Made by a program: the position numbers and the translations under genes
Shown: positions 49,481 through 60,286 of the stretch, piece by piece
Layout of the letters: every line of letters starts with the position of its first letter
Numbering within the stretch: position 1 is the stretch's first letter
From: Hemerocallis citrina
Lineage: Eukaryota > Streptophyta > Magnoliopsida > Asparagales > Asphodelaceae
Reading direction: 5' to 3'
DNA: 64,000 bases
NCBI GenBank assembly: GCA_017893485.1
Contig: CM030358.1
Span: 254,179,228 to 254,243,227 of the forward strand
The notes under the pieces: model-generated
Told to the model about the DNA's origin: nothing
Database searches by the model: none
The model's input: the letters and a program-made list of their open reading frames with translations, nothing else

Positions 49481-52250
49481 TGTCATGCCCCGCTTCCCAA
49501 AATATGGAATACGAGCACGTGACGAAGCCCAGCGAATGATTTTAACATCATCCATAAGCTGTAAGATCGACTCAGCATCACAACAAGAATATAACAAAAA
49601 ATATATATAACCATGCATGCATGAATAATTTATTAAGCAACAGAAATAATTGAAACAAATATTAGTGTCTCAAAATAATTCTCAATTCTGGATCAAATGT
49701 AAAACTCGGGAACATAAGTCCGTTACAAGTCTTAAGTAGCAAGAAAATAAATGACACAAGAAAACAACAATCTAAGCATGACTTTTCTCCATTTGAAGTC
49801 TAAAATCTTTGCTCACCAATCCCGGCAGGGAGTTCGTCTCCAAAGTCTGTTTAATAATTTATAAAAAGGGAAAAAATAGAGAAAACAAGAGAAAATTCCC
49901 TTAGTGCAAGTTAGGGCCACAAATAGTAAAAACGAGTACAAGAAATGTGGAACAAAATTTGAAATCAAGAATATAATAGGGATACAACAAGTAGAGGAAA
50001 TTCAAGAAACTAGCTAGCAAGTAGGACAACTCAAATGACCAGGATGGGTAACAAATACTAACAGTAGGACAAGTGCTAAGTGAACATGTAAAGGTATCCA
50101 ACATCAAGTGACAAGTATCAAGTTCAAGTGTCAAGTAACTTGTCTCAAGTCTAGTGTCAAGTTGTCAGGTACAAGTATCAAGTTGCAAGTGTCAAGTATT
50201 ATATTCAAGTGTCAAGTCTCATGAATCATGTCATCGAGTATCAAGTAAGCATGTACCAAGTTCAAGTTTTATGTTCAAGTCTTGTGGTTATTACTATCTA
50301 GGTAGCACTTATGCATCCATCTTTTTACTACATGATTGCTACATGCAAATCAGTAACGTTTAGGCCTAGTGGTGGAGTCTATAGGGCGGTGTACTCAGGC
50401 ATCAAGTATCAAGCAAGTGATCAAACCAAGGACTCTAGAGGTGGCCCCCGTAGGCTCTAGAGGTGGCCCCCGTCACCCATGACGTGATACTTAGTTCTAC
50501 GTGGCACTTAGTTCCATGTGATCGCAAATATATATCATGTAATCTCATAATGGGCTCTAGAGGTGGCCCTCGTAGACTCTAGAGGTGGCCCCCGTCACCC
50601 ATGACATGGCACTTAGTTCCATTTAGCATAAAATTATGGGAAACACGGGCCCCCTTCCGAGTACACTTACCTATATTATCCACTACTGTGGTCTTTCCCT
50701 TAAACCCCGGCTTGTTATTTATTATTATCATCAAGTAAGCATGAAGGTGTGCGAAAAAATTCAAGTAATCATAATCATGAACATGGGACAAGTTTGAGAT
50801 ATTTATATAGCATATTCGAGGGTCAACACGAATCAAAATACGGAAATCTCAATTCTGGACAGCACGATGTTGCTGTACCAAAACTGCGATTCCCGTTACT
50901 ACGAGACAGCAAAAGTGGATCCGTCAGAAGATCTAGAAACTAGACTCCTGCCCGGTTCCAACGTATATAATTAAGATACATAAAAGTTGTGGTAACATGT
51001 GTCAAAACAGCAACCTATACTGCTTCTATGTTCAACCAGGATTTGTGAATCTAAGTTTATACATGTAAAACAGTATTAAAATATTGTTAATTAATTCCAA
51101 AAAAATTTGGGGATGTTCTCTAGGGTTTCCAGCAACAGCATGTAAATTTCAAGTCCATAGCTTACTGTTAACGTAGTTAGATTAATTTGCAACCTAAAGA
51201 AGCGCAGCAGTTTTGTGAATCTGTGACTACCGATACAGCTGCAGTAAAACTGCGATATCTCCTAGACCAAAACTCGAAATTTAAAAATTCAGGATGCTAT
51301 CGATATTTAGACATCTAGAGCTACATTTACTGTTTAGGTCTCGGGTTCTGATTCTGATTGTAAAGGGGTCAAAACAGAAAGTTAAGTTCAGGACAGCAAC
51401 AAGTGTGAATGTCTTTCATGTATAAGTTGCATGATAATTGGTTGTTAGGCGTCAAGATTAATGTGTGATACAAATACGGGGTAATGGTTATCAAAACAGC
51501 AAGCAACATTTATTCCTCAATTTAAATGGGTGCAAGATCATCACATACGAGATCCAACACACATCTACAAATCTTGGGTTTCTTAATTTCATGTGTTTAT
51601 GTGACTAGGAGATAAAATGAGTCTAAGTAATTTTTAATTATAAAAACGAAGGTGTTGTGACTCTTAAGATTAAGGAATCGATGATAAAAATTTAAGATCG
51701 ACAATTGATAAGACAAGAAGGAGTCACAACTATAACCTATTTGCGGTATTTTCAATCAAATTCTTGTACTAGGTCAATAAATTATACAAGAAGAATACTT
51801 GCCTTGATTGGATGAGGGCGTTGGTCGAAGGGAGAAGGAGACGGTGAATGGGAGAAGAAGAAGGAGACGGCTGTAGTTGGGGGGTTTAACAGTATTAGGT
51901 TAGGGTTAAGGTTAGGGGGGGTGTTTAGGGTTTAAATAGTTAGGGTTTTGGGTTATGGGTTTTAGGGTATCGGGTTTGAGGGGGATCCAACTAGAGACTT
52001 AGTCAAAAATCAATAAAAAGGGAAATAAGGAGATAGATGATATGAATAGTCCATTTCTACATGAAGAACGACATAAAAAGAGTAGAACGAACAATACAAT
52101 TGAATTAGATATTGGCACCAAAATTGAGTTGAAGCAAAAGAAGAGATTTTATTCGAACTGGAACAAAATATAAGATCTCAATTTGAATACAAAAATACCA
52201 GGAATGAAAATACAGTAGAAAAATTACAGATACGGAAAATAGGAGTTACA
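49481..52250 (-). repeat. Solo LTR, family 1, copy 3, inside the 88-bp array
   Basis: Plus-strand ends TGTCATGCCCCGCTTCCC (49481) and AATAGGAGTTACA (52250). The array unit is cut between ..CTACCCCTGT and ..TGTGCTCGAG, with flanks CCTGT (49476-49480) and TCTGT (52251-52255), a 5-bp duplication with one mismatch. 2770 bp long, shorter than copies 2 and 4. No genes; open frames are chance. Confidence 0.85.
50367..50685 (-). repeat. Conserved stem with tandem-repeat loop, LTR copy 3
   Basis: Plus-strand TAGTGGTGGA (50367-50376) and GTGTACTCAGG (50389-50399) are mirrored by CCGAGTACAC (50657-50666) and TCCACTA (50679-50685). The 257-base interior has four copies of CTCTAGAGGTGGCCCCCGT in two pairs. 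Confidence 0.75.
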
Positions 52251-53465
52251 TCTGTGCTCGAGATAGCTATCGAGCATCGAGGCTTAGGGGGTCGGTGAGC
52301 GGAGGCGAGCCCAAGAGACTTGGCTTGTGAAAACTACCCCTATGCTCGAGATAACTGTCGAGTGTCGAGGCTTAGGTTGTCGGCGAGCGGAGGCGAGCCC
52401 AAGAGACTTGGCTTGTGAAAGCTACCCCTGTGCTCAAGATTACTGTTGAGCGTCGAGGCTTTGGGGATCGGCAAGCGGAGGTGAGCCCAAGAGACTTGGC
52501 TTGTGAAAGCTAGCCCTGTGCTCGAGATAGCTGTCGAGCATCGAGGCTTAGGTGGTTGGCAAGCGGAGGCGAGCCCAAGAGACTTGGCTTGTGAATCGAG
52601 GCTTAGGGGGTCGGCGAGCAGAGGCGAGACTAAGAGACTTGGCTTGTGAGGGCTACCCCTGTGCTCGAGATAGCTGTCGAGCATCGAGGCTTAGGTGGTC
52701 GGCGAGCAGAGGCGAGCCCAAGAGACTTGGCTTGTGAAAGCTACCCCTGTGCTCGAGATTGCTATCGTGCATCGAGGCTTAGGGGGTTGGCGAGCCCAAG
52801 GGGCTTGGCTTGTGAAAGCTACCCCTACGCTCGAGATTGCTATCGAGCATCGAGGCTTAGTGGTTCGGCGAGCGGAGTCGAGCCCAAGGGACTTGGCTTG
52901 TGAACGCTATCCCTGTGCTCGAGATGGCTGTCGAGCGTCGAGGTTTAAGGGGTCGGTGAGCGGAGGCGAGCCTAAGACAGTTGGCTTGTGAAAGCTACCC
53001 CTGTGCTCAAGATAGCTGTCGAGCGTCGAGGCTTAGGTGGTCTGCGATCGGAGGCGGAGACTTGGCTTGTGAAAGCTACCCTTGTGCTCAAGATTACTGT
53101 CGAGCATCGAGGCTTAGGGGATCGGCCAGTGGAGACGAGCCCAAGAGACTTGGCTTGTGAGCTCGAAATAGCTATCGAGCGTCGAGGCTTAGGTGGTCGG
53201 CGAGCGGAGGCGAGCCCAAGAGACTTGGCTTGTGAAAACTACCCCTATGCTCGAGATTGCTATCGTGCGTCGAGGGTTAAGGGGTTAGCGAGCGGAGGCG
53301 ATTCCAATAGACTTGGCTTGTGAAAGCTACCTCTGTGCTCGAGATAGCTGTCGAGCGTCGAGGCTTAGGTGGTCGGCGAGCGGAGGCTAGCCCAAGAGAC
53401 TTGGCTTGTGAAAGCTACCTCTGTGCTCGAGATAGCTGTCGAGCATCGAAGCTTAGGCGGTCGGC
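52251..53465 (+). repeat. 88-bp tandem array, right part (about 14 units)
   Basis: Same unit as 48140-49480, with several shortened units (near 52585, 52790, 53055 and 53160) that suggest unequal exchange. It ends where the promoter region of the plus-strand gene begins. Confidence 0.9.
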
Positions 53466-53499
53466 TCGGAGATTCCAATAGCCGTTATAGGAACCGCTT

Positions 53500-53590
53500 T
53501 TTACGAGAATCGATGAGTTATAGTAACTGTTTTCGCAAGAATCGAGGAGTTACTGTAACTAATTTTTGCAAGAATCGATGAGTTTTAATC
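53500..53590 (+). repeat. Short direct repeats before the opposite-strand promoter
   Basis: Three units of about 35 bases containing CAAGAATCGATGAGTTA-type words (GCAAGAATCGAGGAGTTACT and variants) just upstream of the TATA box; possible enhancer-like repeats. Confidence 0.6.
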
Positions 53591-53595
53591 CTCTC

Positions 53596-53602
53596 TATAT
53601 AT
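53596..53602 (+). promoter_or_regulatory. TATA box of the opposite-strand Tat gene
   Basis: CTATATATG followed about 30 bases later by a CT-rich stretch (TTTCACTCTCTCTCTAG) typical of a plant transcription start and 5' untranslated region, on the strand opposite to the retrotransposon. Confidence 0.65.
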
Positions 53603-54922
53603 GCGTCCCCTCACCCTTTCTCATTTCTTACTTTCACTCTCTCTCTAGAATCTAGAGCTTCTTTCTCTAGAAGTTTTCCGTCACCATCGACGAGCTTTTC
53701 AGGAATCTTTCGTTAAGCTTCACTCAGGTTAGTACTTTTTAACAAGTCCAGGGCTCAGTCCGACTCCTTCGCCTCAACCCCCGGCAGTGGTACACACACC
53801 AGTTTGTCAGACTCCTCGACTTCTTGGGATACAGAAGAGGAAGTGCTGGTCGTGCAGCCGTTGTGCACTCGCAAGCCGTTTGTGGTCGAGAGCAGTGACT
53901 CGGAGGAAGACGAGCCCCCCATCGAAGCCATTGATGACGAGGATGAGGAGGAAGGATCTTCCGGAGGGTCCCCCACCGAGGGGGCGAGAGGCGCCGAGGG
54001 TGCCCTAGCGAAGGTTGAACAGGCCGAGGGAAGGGGCTCCTCCTCGAGGGTCTCTGTCCTCGAGCCGCTATCGACTCCATCGCCTGAGAAGGCTCCTAAG
54101 GGCAGAAGAAGAAGATGAAGTGGACAATGCCTAGCAGTCCGGATAAGACGATAGCTCCCCGGAAGCTAGAAGTCTCGTTCTTGCCTCAGCCACGTTCAAT
54201 TAGGAAGTACCCAGACAACGTCAAGGACTTGGTCCGTTATGGGGTACAGCCCTCCTCGCCGAGTCGGGTCAAGATCAAGATGGACGGTACCCCCTCAATT
54301 TTGAAAGGGGAGGACCTGGCATTGATCCGCGCGAGCTACTTCATCAGGAGGGAGTTCGAGTTGATGGTGCCCAGCGCCGGCCTCCGGCCTACCGACCCTC
54401 TAGCACCCTGGTACTGTGTCTTCCCTGTGGACGCGTTCTCTTCGGGGCTGAGGCTGTACATCCATCCTTTCATCCGTGATGTTCTGAATTGGGTCTCGCT
54501 ATGTCCGATGCAGTTTGGGCCAAACTTGTGGAAGCAGATGACGAGCTTCGTCCTGTTGTGCGATGAGAGGAGGGTGCCGCTGAGGTTGAACATTTTCCGG
54601 GCTATGTTGGGGGTCAGCTCGTTTGGGAAGTTCGAAGGGATTTATTACGTATCGCCTCGGAGCGACGGTAAGGTTGTGCACGGCCACCCTCACTCAATAA
54701 AGGAGTGGAAGAAGAAATACTTCGTCATCCGGAGCGAGGAGCCTTGGGAGATCCCGACGTGGTGGAACTTCTACAAGCCCAATTTCAAGGGTCCTAAGAA
54801 GGGGGATCTTTCAGCCGAGGAGTGGGCCTTCGTGGAGCGTCTTCATAAGAGCCATAGTATAAGTTGGCTGAAGGTGACAGAGAGTCATATGGCCTGCGTC
54901 GGATTGAGCCCCGCCCCGTCTC

Positions 54923-54996
54923 GTATGTTTTTTGTTCGTGTTTTCTTTTAGTAGTCCTCTTTTGTGCTCATCGCTTTTTAATGGATTTTTTTGCAG
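54923..54996 (+). other. Intron 1 of the opposite-strand gene
   Basis: GTATGTTTTT...TTTTTTTGCAG, 74 bases, T-rich. Removal joins the split codon and continues the open frame. Confidence 0.75.
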
Positions 54997-55430
54997 AGAA
55001 GGACCCTGAGGCAATCAAGGAGAGGAGGCTTGCCACGAAGAAGCAGAAGGCGGAGCAATCCAATAAGGGGAAGTAGTCGGGGCCTCCTTCCAAATCAGCT
55101 TCCAAGGTTCAGCTCGAGCCGAGGGCGAAGAGGGTGAAGACCAGTTAGTCGAGGGAGACCGCCCTCGTGCTGAGCTCCAAAGCTTTGAAGGTGTTGGAGG
55201 TCGTACAGTGGGGTCTCCCCCCTCTCCGTGCCGATGCCCAGACCATGGTTGGGGAAGAAGGGTTTCAGTCTTGGGCCCCTGACTGGTCCATTCAGAAGGG
55301 GGATACCCTGACTGAGGGTCCGATTACCATGGAGTTCATGGACAAGATGGCCACGCCTCGGGATCGGCAAAGCATGGGTGCTGACACCCTCGAGTCGGCC
55401 TACATGAGGTGGGCTCAGGCGAGCGTGGAG

Positions 55431-55520
55431 GTAAATTTCAAGGCTTTGTATTTCTGTCTTTATGCCTCATTTGTTCTTCAGGATTTTGTTTCTACTCAAG
55501 TGTTTTTACCTCGGCTGTAG
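55431..55520 (+). other. Intron 2 of the opposite-strand gene
   Basis: GTAAATTTCA...CGGCTGTAG, 90 bases, T-rich compared with its exons, and in-frame on both sides. Confidence 0.7.
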
Positions 55521-56193
55521 GCCTGCATATCCGGAAACCAGGTGATGAGGATCCATGACCTGGAGCTGAAGTATGAGCGGAGCCAGACCAACCACTTTAA
55601 ACGTGAGATGATGGACCAGAAGACCGCTCTGGATGCCTCGATGAAGCGGTAGCAGGCCCTGAAGGCCGACCTAGCCTGGATGGCCGATGACGGGCTGAGG
55701 AAGGGGGCGACACTGAGGAAGGTGTTTGAGGTGGAGAAGGGGCTGCTGACCTTGAAGGCTCAGGACATGGTCATCGAGACCTAGAACGAGGTGTACGGCA
55801 AGGCACCGAGCCATGTCAAGCACTTCTATCCAACCTTGGATCTGACGGGCTTCGACTACGACATGGTGATCGACGAGCAGCCGAAGACCCCTGGGGACGA
55901 TGCTTTAGCCAAAGGGGAAGGCGGAGCCGGAGGGGCCAGCGCCGAGCCGGTTGTCGACACCATGGTCATTGCTGGACCCGAGGGAGAGGTTGGCCCCATG
56001 CGGTAGTTTTTTTCTTTTTTCTTTTCTTTTTGTTTTTGACATTGTATTTTCCGAAGGCGGACTGGCCACGGCGATATTTTGTAAAATTATTCTAATTTAT
56101 GACAAAGAATTTTTGGTTGGCCAAGTGTTTTGACTTTGAATTTTTTCCTGTCCGATCCTTTTCGACTTGTTTAATTTTTCAAGATTGTAAGTT

Positions 56194-56778
56194 GTGAATT
56201 CATGGCCTCGGAATGATATTTTGTTTCGCTTCTATCAGATGTCAGTCTCCTTCCTCGAGTCTGATCCTCGACGATCTGAGGTGACGTGGCTTCGGATCAA
56301 GATTAGGGTATTGGAGTCCACTCTCGACAGATATCAGAAGGAAGCTTGTGATCATGACGCCGCTTTCCACTACTTTCGAAACAAGTCAAAGGAGCTGAGC
56401 GCGGAAGCGGCTCAATTGAAGAAGGCAATAATCTTCCGTGACCTCGGAAGCGCGGGCCTCAGATTTTCCATGTCAAGTGCCTCGGTTCAAAGGCCTACCT
56501 CGGAGTCGCTCCTTCGTGAGGTCATCGTGGAGAAATAGATCGAGATTCAGTGCTACAAGATGATGTTGGGGATGTCGGTCTCTTCGAGGGGTGGGCGCTC
56601 CTCGGGCCACGAACCATCTTCGATCCGGCAGTTGGAATATGTGAAGCCAGGCGATGCCCAAAAGCTCTATGGCGGCGCGTCTACCTTGGCTGCTCCTAAG
56701 GATTCTGCTGAGCAAGCTGTGGAGCCAAGCCAGTCGGCGGGGTTTGAGTTAGCCCATGCTAGTTCAGAGGGGCTCTGA
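56194..56778 (+). pseudogene. Second opposite-strand ORF, coiled-coil
   Basis: 195 codons in one frame, interrupted by TAG at 56536-56538. The first half is helical with charged heptads (IKIRVLESTLDRYQKEAC and EAAQLKKAI), the second half is Ser/Ala-rich. It follows the gene above by 187 T-rich bases, which may be another intron, so it could be its last exon. An AATAAA signal at 56851 follows 70 bases after the end. No known family is recognised. Confidence 0.5.
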
Positions 56779-56850
56779 GGATAGCTTAGGTTGAGGCGAT
56801 AGCCGTTGTAATAAACCTCATTGTATTGTGGCCTCCCTGGTGCTTATGAT

Positions 56851-56856
56851 AATAAA
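56851..56856 (+). terminator. Probable polyadenylation signal
   Basis: AATAAA within AATAATAAAAAAATAATC, shortly after the last open frame on the plus strand. Confidence 0.45.
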
Positions 56857-58354
56857 AAAATAATCTTTTTGATTTGCCTAGACTTGTTTTTGAGAACGAG
56901 CATTGAGGGATTGAGGGGGGATCCCAGCTTGGTTTAGGAGCCGAGCCGAGGGTCGAAGACTTGTGGGATTGAGAAATCTTGCCGTGTGGCTAGAATGTGT
57001 GCCGTAGAAGGTCCGTTTGGTTCGGGAACCGAGCTCCACCAGCTTGTGAGAAAACTGGGCTTCTGCTGCCAGATGGCGGGTCCTCGATGGCCGGGCCGAA
57101 GGATGTGCTCGAGCTGGAGGAGGATAACGATGGCAAGGGATCCTGAAAGCCTGGCAATGGAAGGCATTTCGTCTTCCATTGTCATTAATGGGGAACTTTT
57201 TGCCTTCCAATGTTATTAATAGCGGACGTTCCGCCTCCCGCCGTTTCGACTTCCCATGCCATAAATGCGGTTATCCTGAGGGCTATAAAACCCTCACCCA
57301 CTCACCAGAAATTGTCTCACATCACCGTGAGTTATTATCGCAGGTGGCTCTCCTGCCACCCTCTGACAATTGGGGGAAACGGTCGTGAGTGCTGTTTATC
57401 CCCAGTTGCCAGTGGGTGAAAGGAGGGTCGATCCCAGAGACGGTGCTCGGAGCACTTGCCGAAGGCGAGTGCCTTAACTGAAAATTTTGCTCGGGAGTCC
57501 TAGGGTGGTGGCTCTCCTGCCACCCTCTGACAATTGGGGATAAAGGTTATGAGCGTTGTTTATCCCCAGTTGCCAGCGGGTGAAAGGAGGGTCGACCTCG
57601 GATGGCGATGCTCAGGGGGTTTGCCGAAGGCGAGTGCTGTAACGGAAACTTTTGCTCAGGAGTCCTGGGTCGGTGGCTCTCCTGGCACCCTCTGACAATT
57701 GGGGGTAACGGCTATGAGTGTTGTTTATCCCCAGTTGCCAGTGGGTGGAAGGTGGGTCAATCCCCGTCGGGGTGCTTACCGAGGGCGAGCATCCTAAGTC
57801 TTTAAGAAAATTTTTAGGTACGGGGTTAGTTGACGTCCCAGCCGAAGGTTTAGGACTTTGGCTGTCCCGATGATGCCCCCTTAGATACCCAGAGTTCGAG
57901 CTGAGCTACGAGGATGCGAGAGTTGAAGGCCTTCCTATGCCCATAATCGTCGTAGGTAGTCGAAGCTCGGGATTCGATACAGAAAGATTGCACACGAAGT
58001 GGCGGTAAAGATTGAACGACTTAGAACTGTTGCATATTCTCTTACCCTCTATAAAGATTTAACTTGATGGACGATATTCCTACCGGGAGCAAACCCTTTA
58101 CTGTCACTTGGATTCCCAAAACTTCCTCTGCTTTGCTGACTTCGAGATCACCGTCAGGTGTCAAGGCTTGGGGGTCGACACAGAGCATCGAGCTCCGCTG
58201 TTTCCTCGGGTTCGGGGTCCCGCTCAGGCCACTGGCTGGTCATCCGTGGAAGAGGTGAATGCCTTGGGCTCCTCAGTTCTCTTCAATCTTTGGGATTGGC
58301 CAGGGCGAACTCCCTCAAATACCCTCATTGGATGAGGGCCTCGATCTCATCTTT
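56857..58354. other. Noncoding Tat interior replacing pol
   Basis: No protease, RT, RNase H or integrase motif is visible on either strand. It contains a plus-strand TATA-like CTATAAAAC (57283-57291), the 164-bp repeats, and a stretch (57835-58300) without recognisable content. Confidence 0.5.
57343..57835 (+). repeat. 164/165-bp tandem repeat, three units
   Basis: GGTGGCTCTCCTGCCACCCT starts at 57343, 57507 and 57672. Each unit begins with the near-palindrome GGTGGCTCTCCTGCCACC and contains TGACAATTGGGG and GTTTATCCCCAGTTGCCAG, whose CAATTGGGG/CCCCAGTTG parts can pair. Confidence 0.85.
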
Positions 58355-59797
58355 GAGGGCTCAGCAATGATCTGTTTCGTGGCCGGTGTCTCGGTGGAAG
58401 CAGCAGTAGAACCTTTGGTCTCGCTTCTTGCCGTTGTTGCTCGGTCAGGGAGGGAATCGGACGATCCCTTTATCCTCAATCTCCATCAAAATTGCCGAGA
58501 CGTTCTGGGTCAGGGGCGTATATCTATCGAATCGGGGGACCGGAGTGATCCTTTTGAGACCAGCTGCTTCTTTCGCGGGCTTCCTGAAGGGTTCAGCATC
58601 ATCGGCCTTACGCTTCCCCTTAGCAGGGGCTTCTTTGGCGCCCACTGGATTGAGGACTTCCTCGGCCCGAATATACTTCTCGACCCTGTTGAGTAGGTCG
58701 GGAAAATCCATGGGTGGCTTTTTGGCCAAGGAAGCCTTGAGCTGACCATGGCAGACATTGTGTCGGAAGGTTGCGGAGGTGACACCGGCGTCCAGGGAGG
58801 AGACAGACCTCGCCTCAGCGGTGAATCTCCGAACGAACTCATGGAGGGACTCCCCCTCCTTCGGTTTGAGGTCCAGAAGGGAGGCACTCGTCTTCTCGAC
58901 CTTCCTGCTGGTCACGAAGTGGGATAGGAAGCCCATCTCTAGTTGTTCGAACGAGAAGACCGAGCCAGGGGTAAGCTTGGAGAACCATTCCCGAGCCGGA
59001 CCACGAAGGGTAGCAGGGAAGGCGCGGCAGAGGAGGGGATCCACGGCGCTGTGAATCATCATGAGGGTCTTAAACCCCTCCATGTGATCAGCGGGATCAC
59101 CCTCGCCGTTGTAGGTCTCGAATTGAGGTGGCCTGAAATTCTGAGGGATCTCGGGTTCTAGGATTTGGGGGGAGAACGGGGGTCCAGTCTACCGATGACC
59201 GCGACCCAGTATCGATCTGCCCTCGCCGAGATGGGCGAGGCGGTTCTCCATCTCCTGTAGACACCGAAAGACGGCACCTGCCTGTTCCTGGGGATGGGCC
59301 GATCTGTGAGATTCTCCGCCCCCTGTTCCTGACCGTGGGTCGGAGCTGTTGTGGACCTTGGTGCTCTGACCGCCTCAGATGGCTTGGAGGATCTTGTCCT
59401 GGAAACTTTGGAACTTGGCCCTCGTGACGGGGGCTCGCCCCACCGGGTCCTGCGGGGGCGGAGGTCCACGGGGCGAGTGGCTGTGTTCTGGATCGCGCAC
59501 CTGGGACGACCGTCGGCGATGATTCGAGATCGAGTTGGAAGCGGCCTCTCCCCTGGTTCGGATGGCCTGTTGATCTGAGATGACGCGACATAAATCAGTC
59601 GCATTCGAGGGTCTAGCCGTGCCGTTGACCCGAGGTTGGTTGGAACCCTGGGCATCCATGCGGCTGTGATGTGGAGAGTCTAGATGTCGTGCCGAGGTGA
59701 CGGCCCTTCTGGCTTTAGGAGCCATGGGAGGGCTCGAACTCGAGGTGACGTCCCTAACCGGGCTTGGACTGACGACAGTACTAAAAGGTGTTCCCAT
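58355..59797 (-). pseudogene. gag: Tat gag
   Basis: One frame from ATG at 59797 is interrupted by TGA at 59375, a TAG near 59191 and TGA at 58445, then shifts frame for the last 90 bases. The piece 58445-59083 (212 codons) is the gag capsid domain (LCRAFPATLRGPAREWFSKL and FVRRFTAEA). The end holds a CCFHRDTGHETDHC block, the Tat-type zinc-knuckle region, followed at once by TGA. An Arg/Ser/Pro-rich N-terminal part precedes the capsid. The product would form particles, but the copy is defective and would depend on other elements for both gag and pol. Confidence 0.8.
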
Positions 59798-59809
59798 AGA
59801 CGGCGCCAA
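59792..59809 (-). other. Primer-binding site, Tat type
   Basis: Minus strand TGGCGCCGTCTATGGGAA matches, with one change, the TGGCGCCGTCTGTGGGAA site of Tat elements (tRNA-Arg type). It lies 5 bases from the LTR end. Confidence 0.8.
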
Positions 59810-59814
59810 CCAAA

Positions 59815-60286
59815 TGCTGTTTGTTTTTGGGGTATGGGGCAGCAGGTGTGAGTTCTTGTAATTTGTGAAATGGAAACCGGGGTATTGGCGTTGGTCCGAC
59901 CGTGGGAAGTAGGACCGGCTCGGGGGTAGCAGAAGAGAGACGGAGGCCGGGTGCTCGGTTCAGATCTTATGTACCTGCACACTGCCTGGAAACACCGGGA
60001 GAATTTCCGGCGACAGGCCCTCCAACGATCTAATCAGTCACTGGAAAAGAGACTGGACAGTTAGGGTTCAGGTGGGGAAAGATTGATTACCTTTTAATGT
60101 GAGGAGGGGGCCTGGTATTTATAGGTAGAGGCAAACGGGTCTGGGACCTTAACGGGCCGGGTCGGACCCGTTTTCCTGTGGGCCTGAGCTGGATACGGCC
60201 CGTTGGACTTCAGTTGACTTCACAGGGGGGAGGATCCAGAGGAGATCAGAGGGCTCTGATCTGTGCCACTCTTTTATCCCACATCA
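59815..60286 (-). repeat. Tat 5' LTR
   Basis: Near-identical to 47378-47877. The minus-strand inner end is CAGCATTTGG here instead of CAGCATCA, so the last bases differ between the two LTRs. A minus-strand TATAAATACC lies at about 60113-60122. Confidence 0.9.

Larger units (their letters stand above)
53755..56006 (+). pseudogene. Opposite-strand ORF of Tat: 'putative gypsy type transposon' family, two introns
   Basis: Exon 1 holds an acidic, Ser/Glu-rich start (open 53804-54118; no ATG is seen at its beginning) and, in another frame overlapping by ATGA, a conserved domain (54115-54922) with GLRLYIHPFIRDVLNW, NLWKQMTSFVLLCDE and WFY/WWNFYKPNF-like blocks, which I recognise as the Transposase_28/plant mobile-domain type. 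Introns 54923-54996 (GTATGT...TTGCAG) and 55431-55520 (GTAAAT...TGTAG) keep the frame. Exon 3 is a coiled-coil and Gly/Ala-rich tail ending at 56006. In-frame stops at 55074 and in later exons show decay. Function is unknown; no transposase chemistry is demonstrated for the family. Confidence 0.7.
47378..60286 (-). mobile_element. Non-autonomous Tat-type Ty3/gypsy element with opposite-strand gene
   Basis: Both LTRs (47378-47877 and 59815-60286), a 5-bp target duplication TTATT (47373-47377, 60287-60291), a Tat-type primer site (59792-59809) and a polypurine tract (47878-47895) define a complete 12.9-kb insertion. Minus-strand gag is present but protease, RT, RNase H and integrase are absent. 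Between gag and the 3' LTR lie plus-strand genes (53755-56778), 164-bp repeats (57343-57835) and an 88-bp tandem array that contains another solo LTR. Additional opposite-strand ORFs are known in the Tat lineage. Confidence 0.85.

Noticed and set aside
48140..53465. Array resembling a CRISPR
   Set aside because: Adjacent units are similar over their whole length with no unique spacers, and the context is a plant retrotransposon.
48405..53581. Open frames of 60-114 codons on both strands within the 88-bp array
   Set aside because: They repeat the same peptides because of the tandem units; the unit length is not a multiple of three, and the frames run through both strands.
56986..57219. Plus-strand 77-codon frame after the opposite-strand gene
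   Set aside because: No conserved block, and overlapping frames on the minus strand are equally open because of GC-rich sequence.
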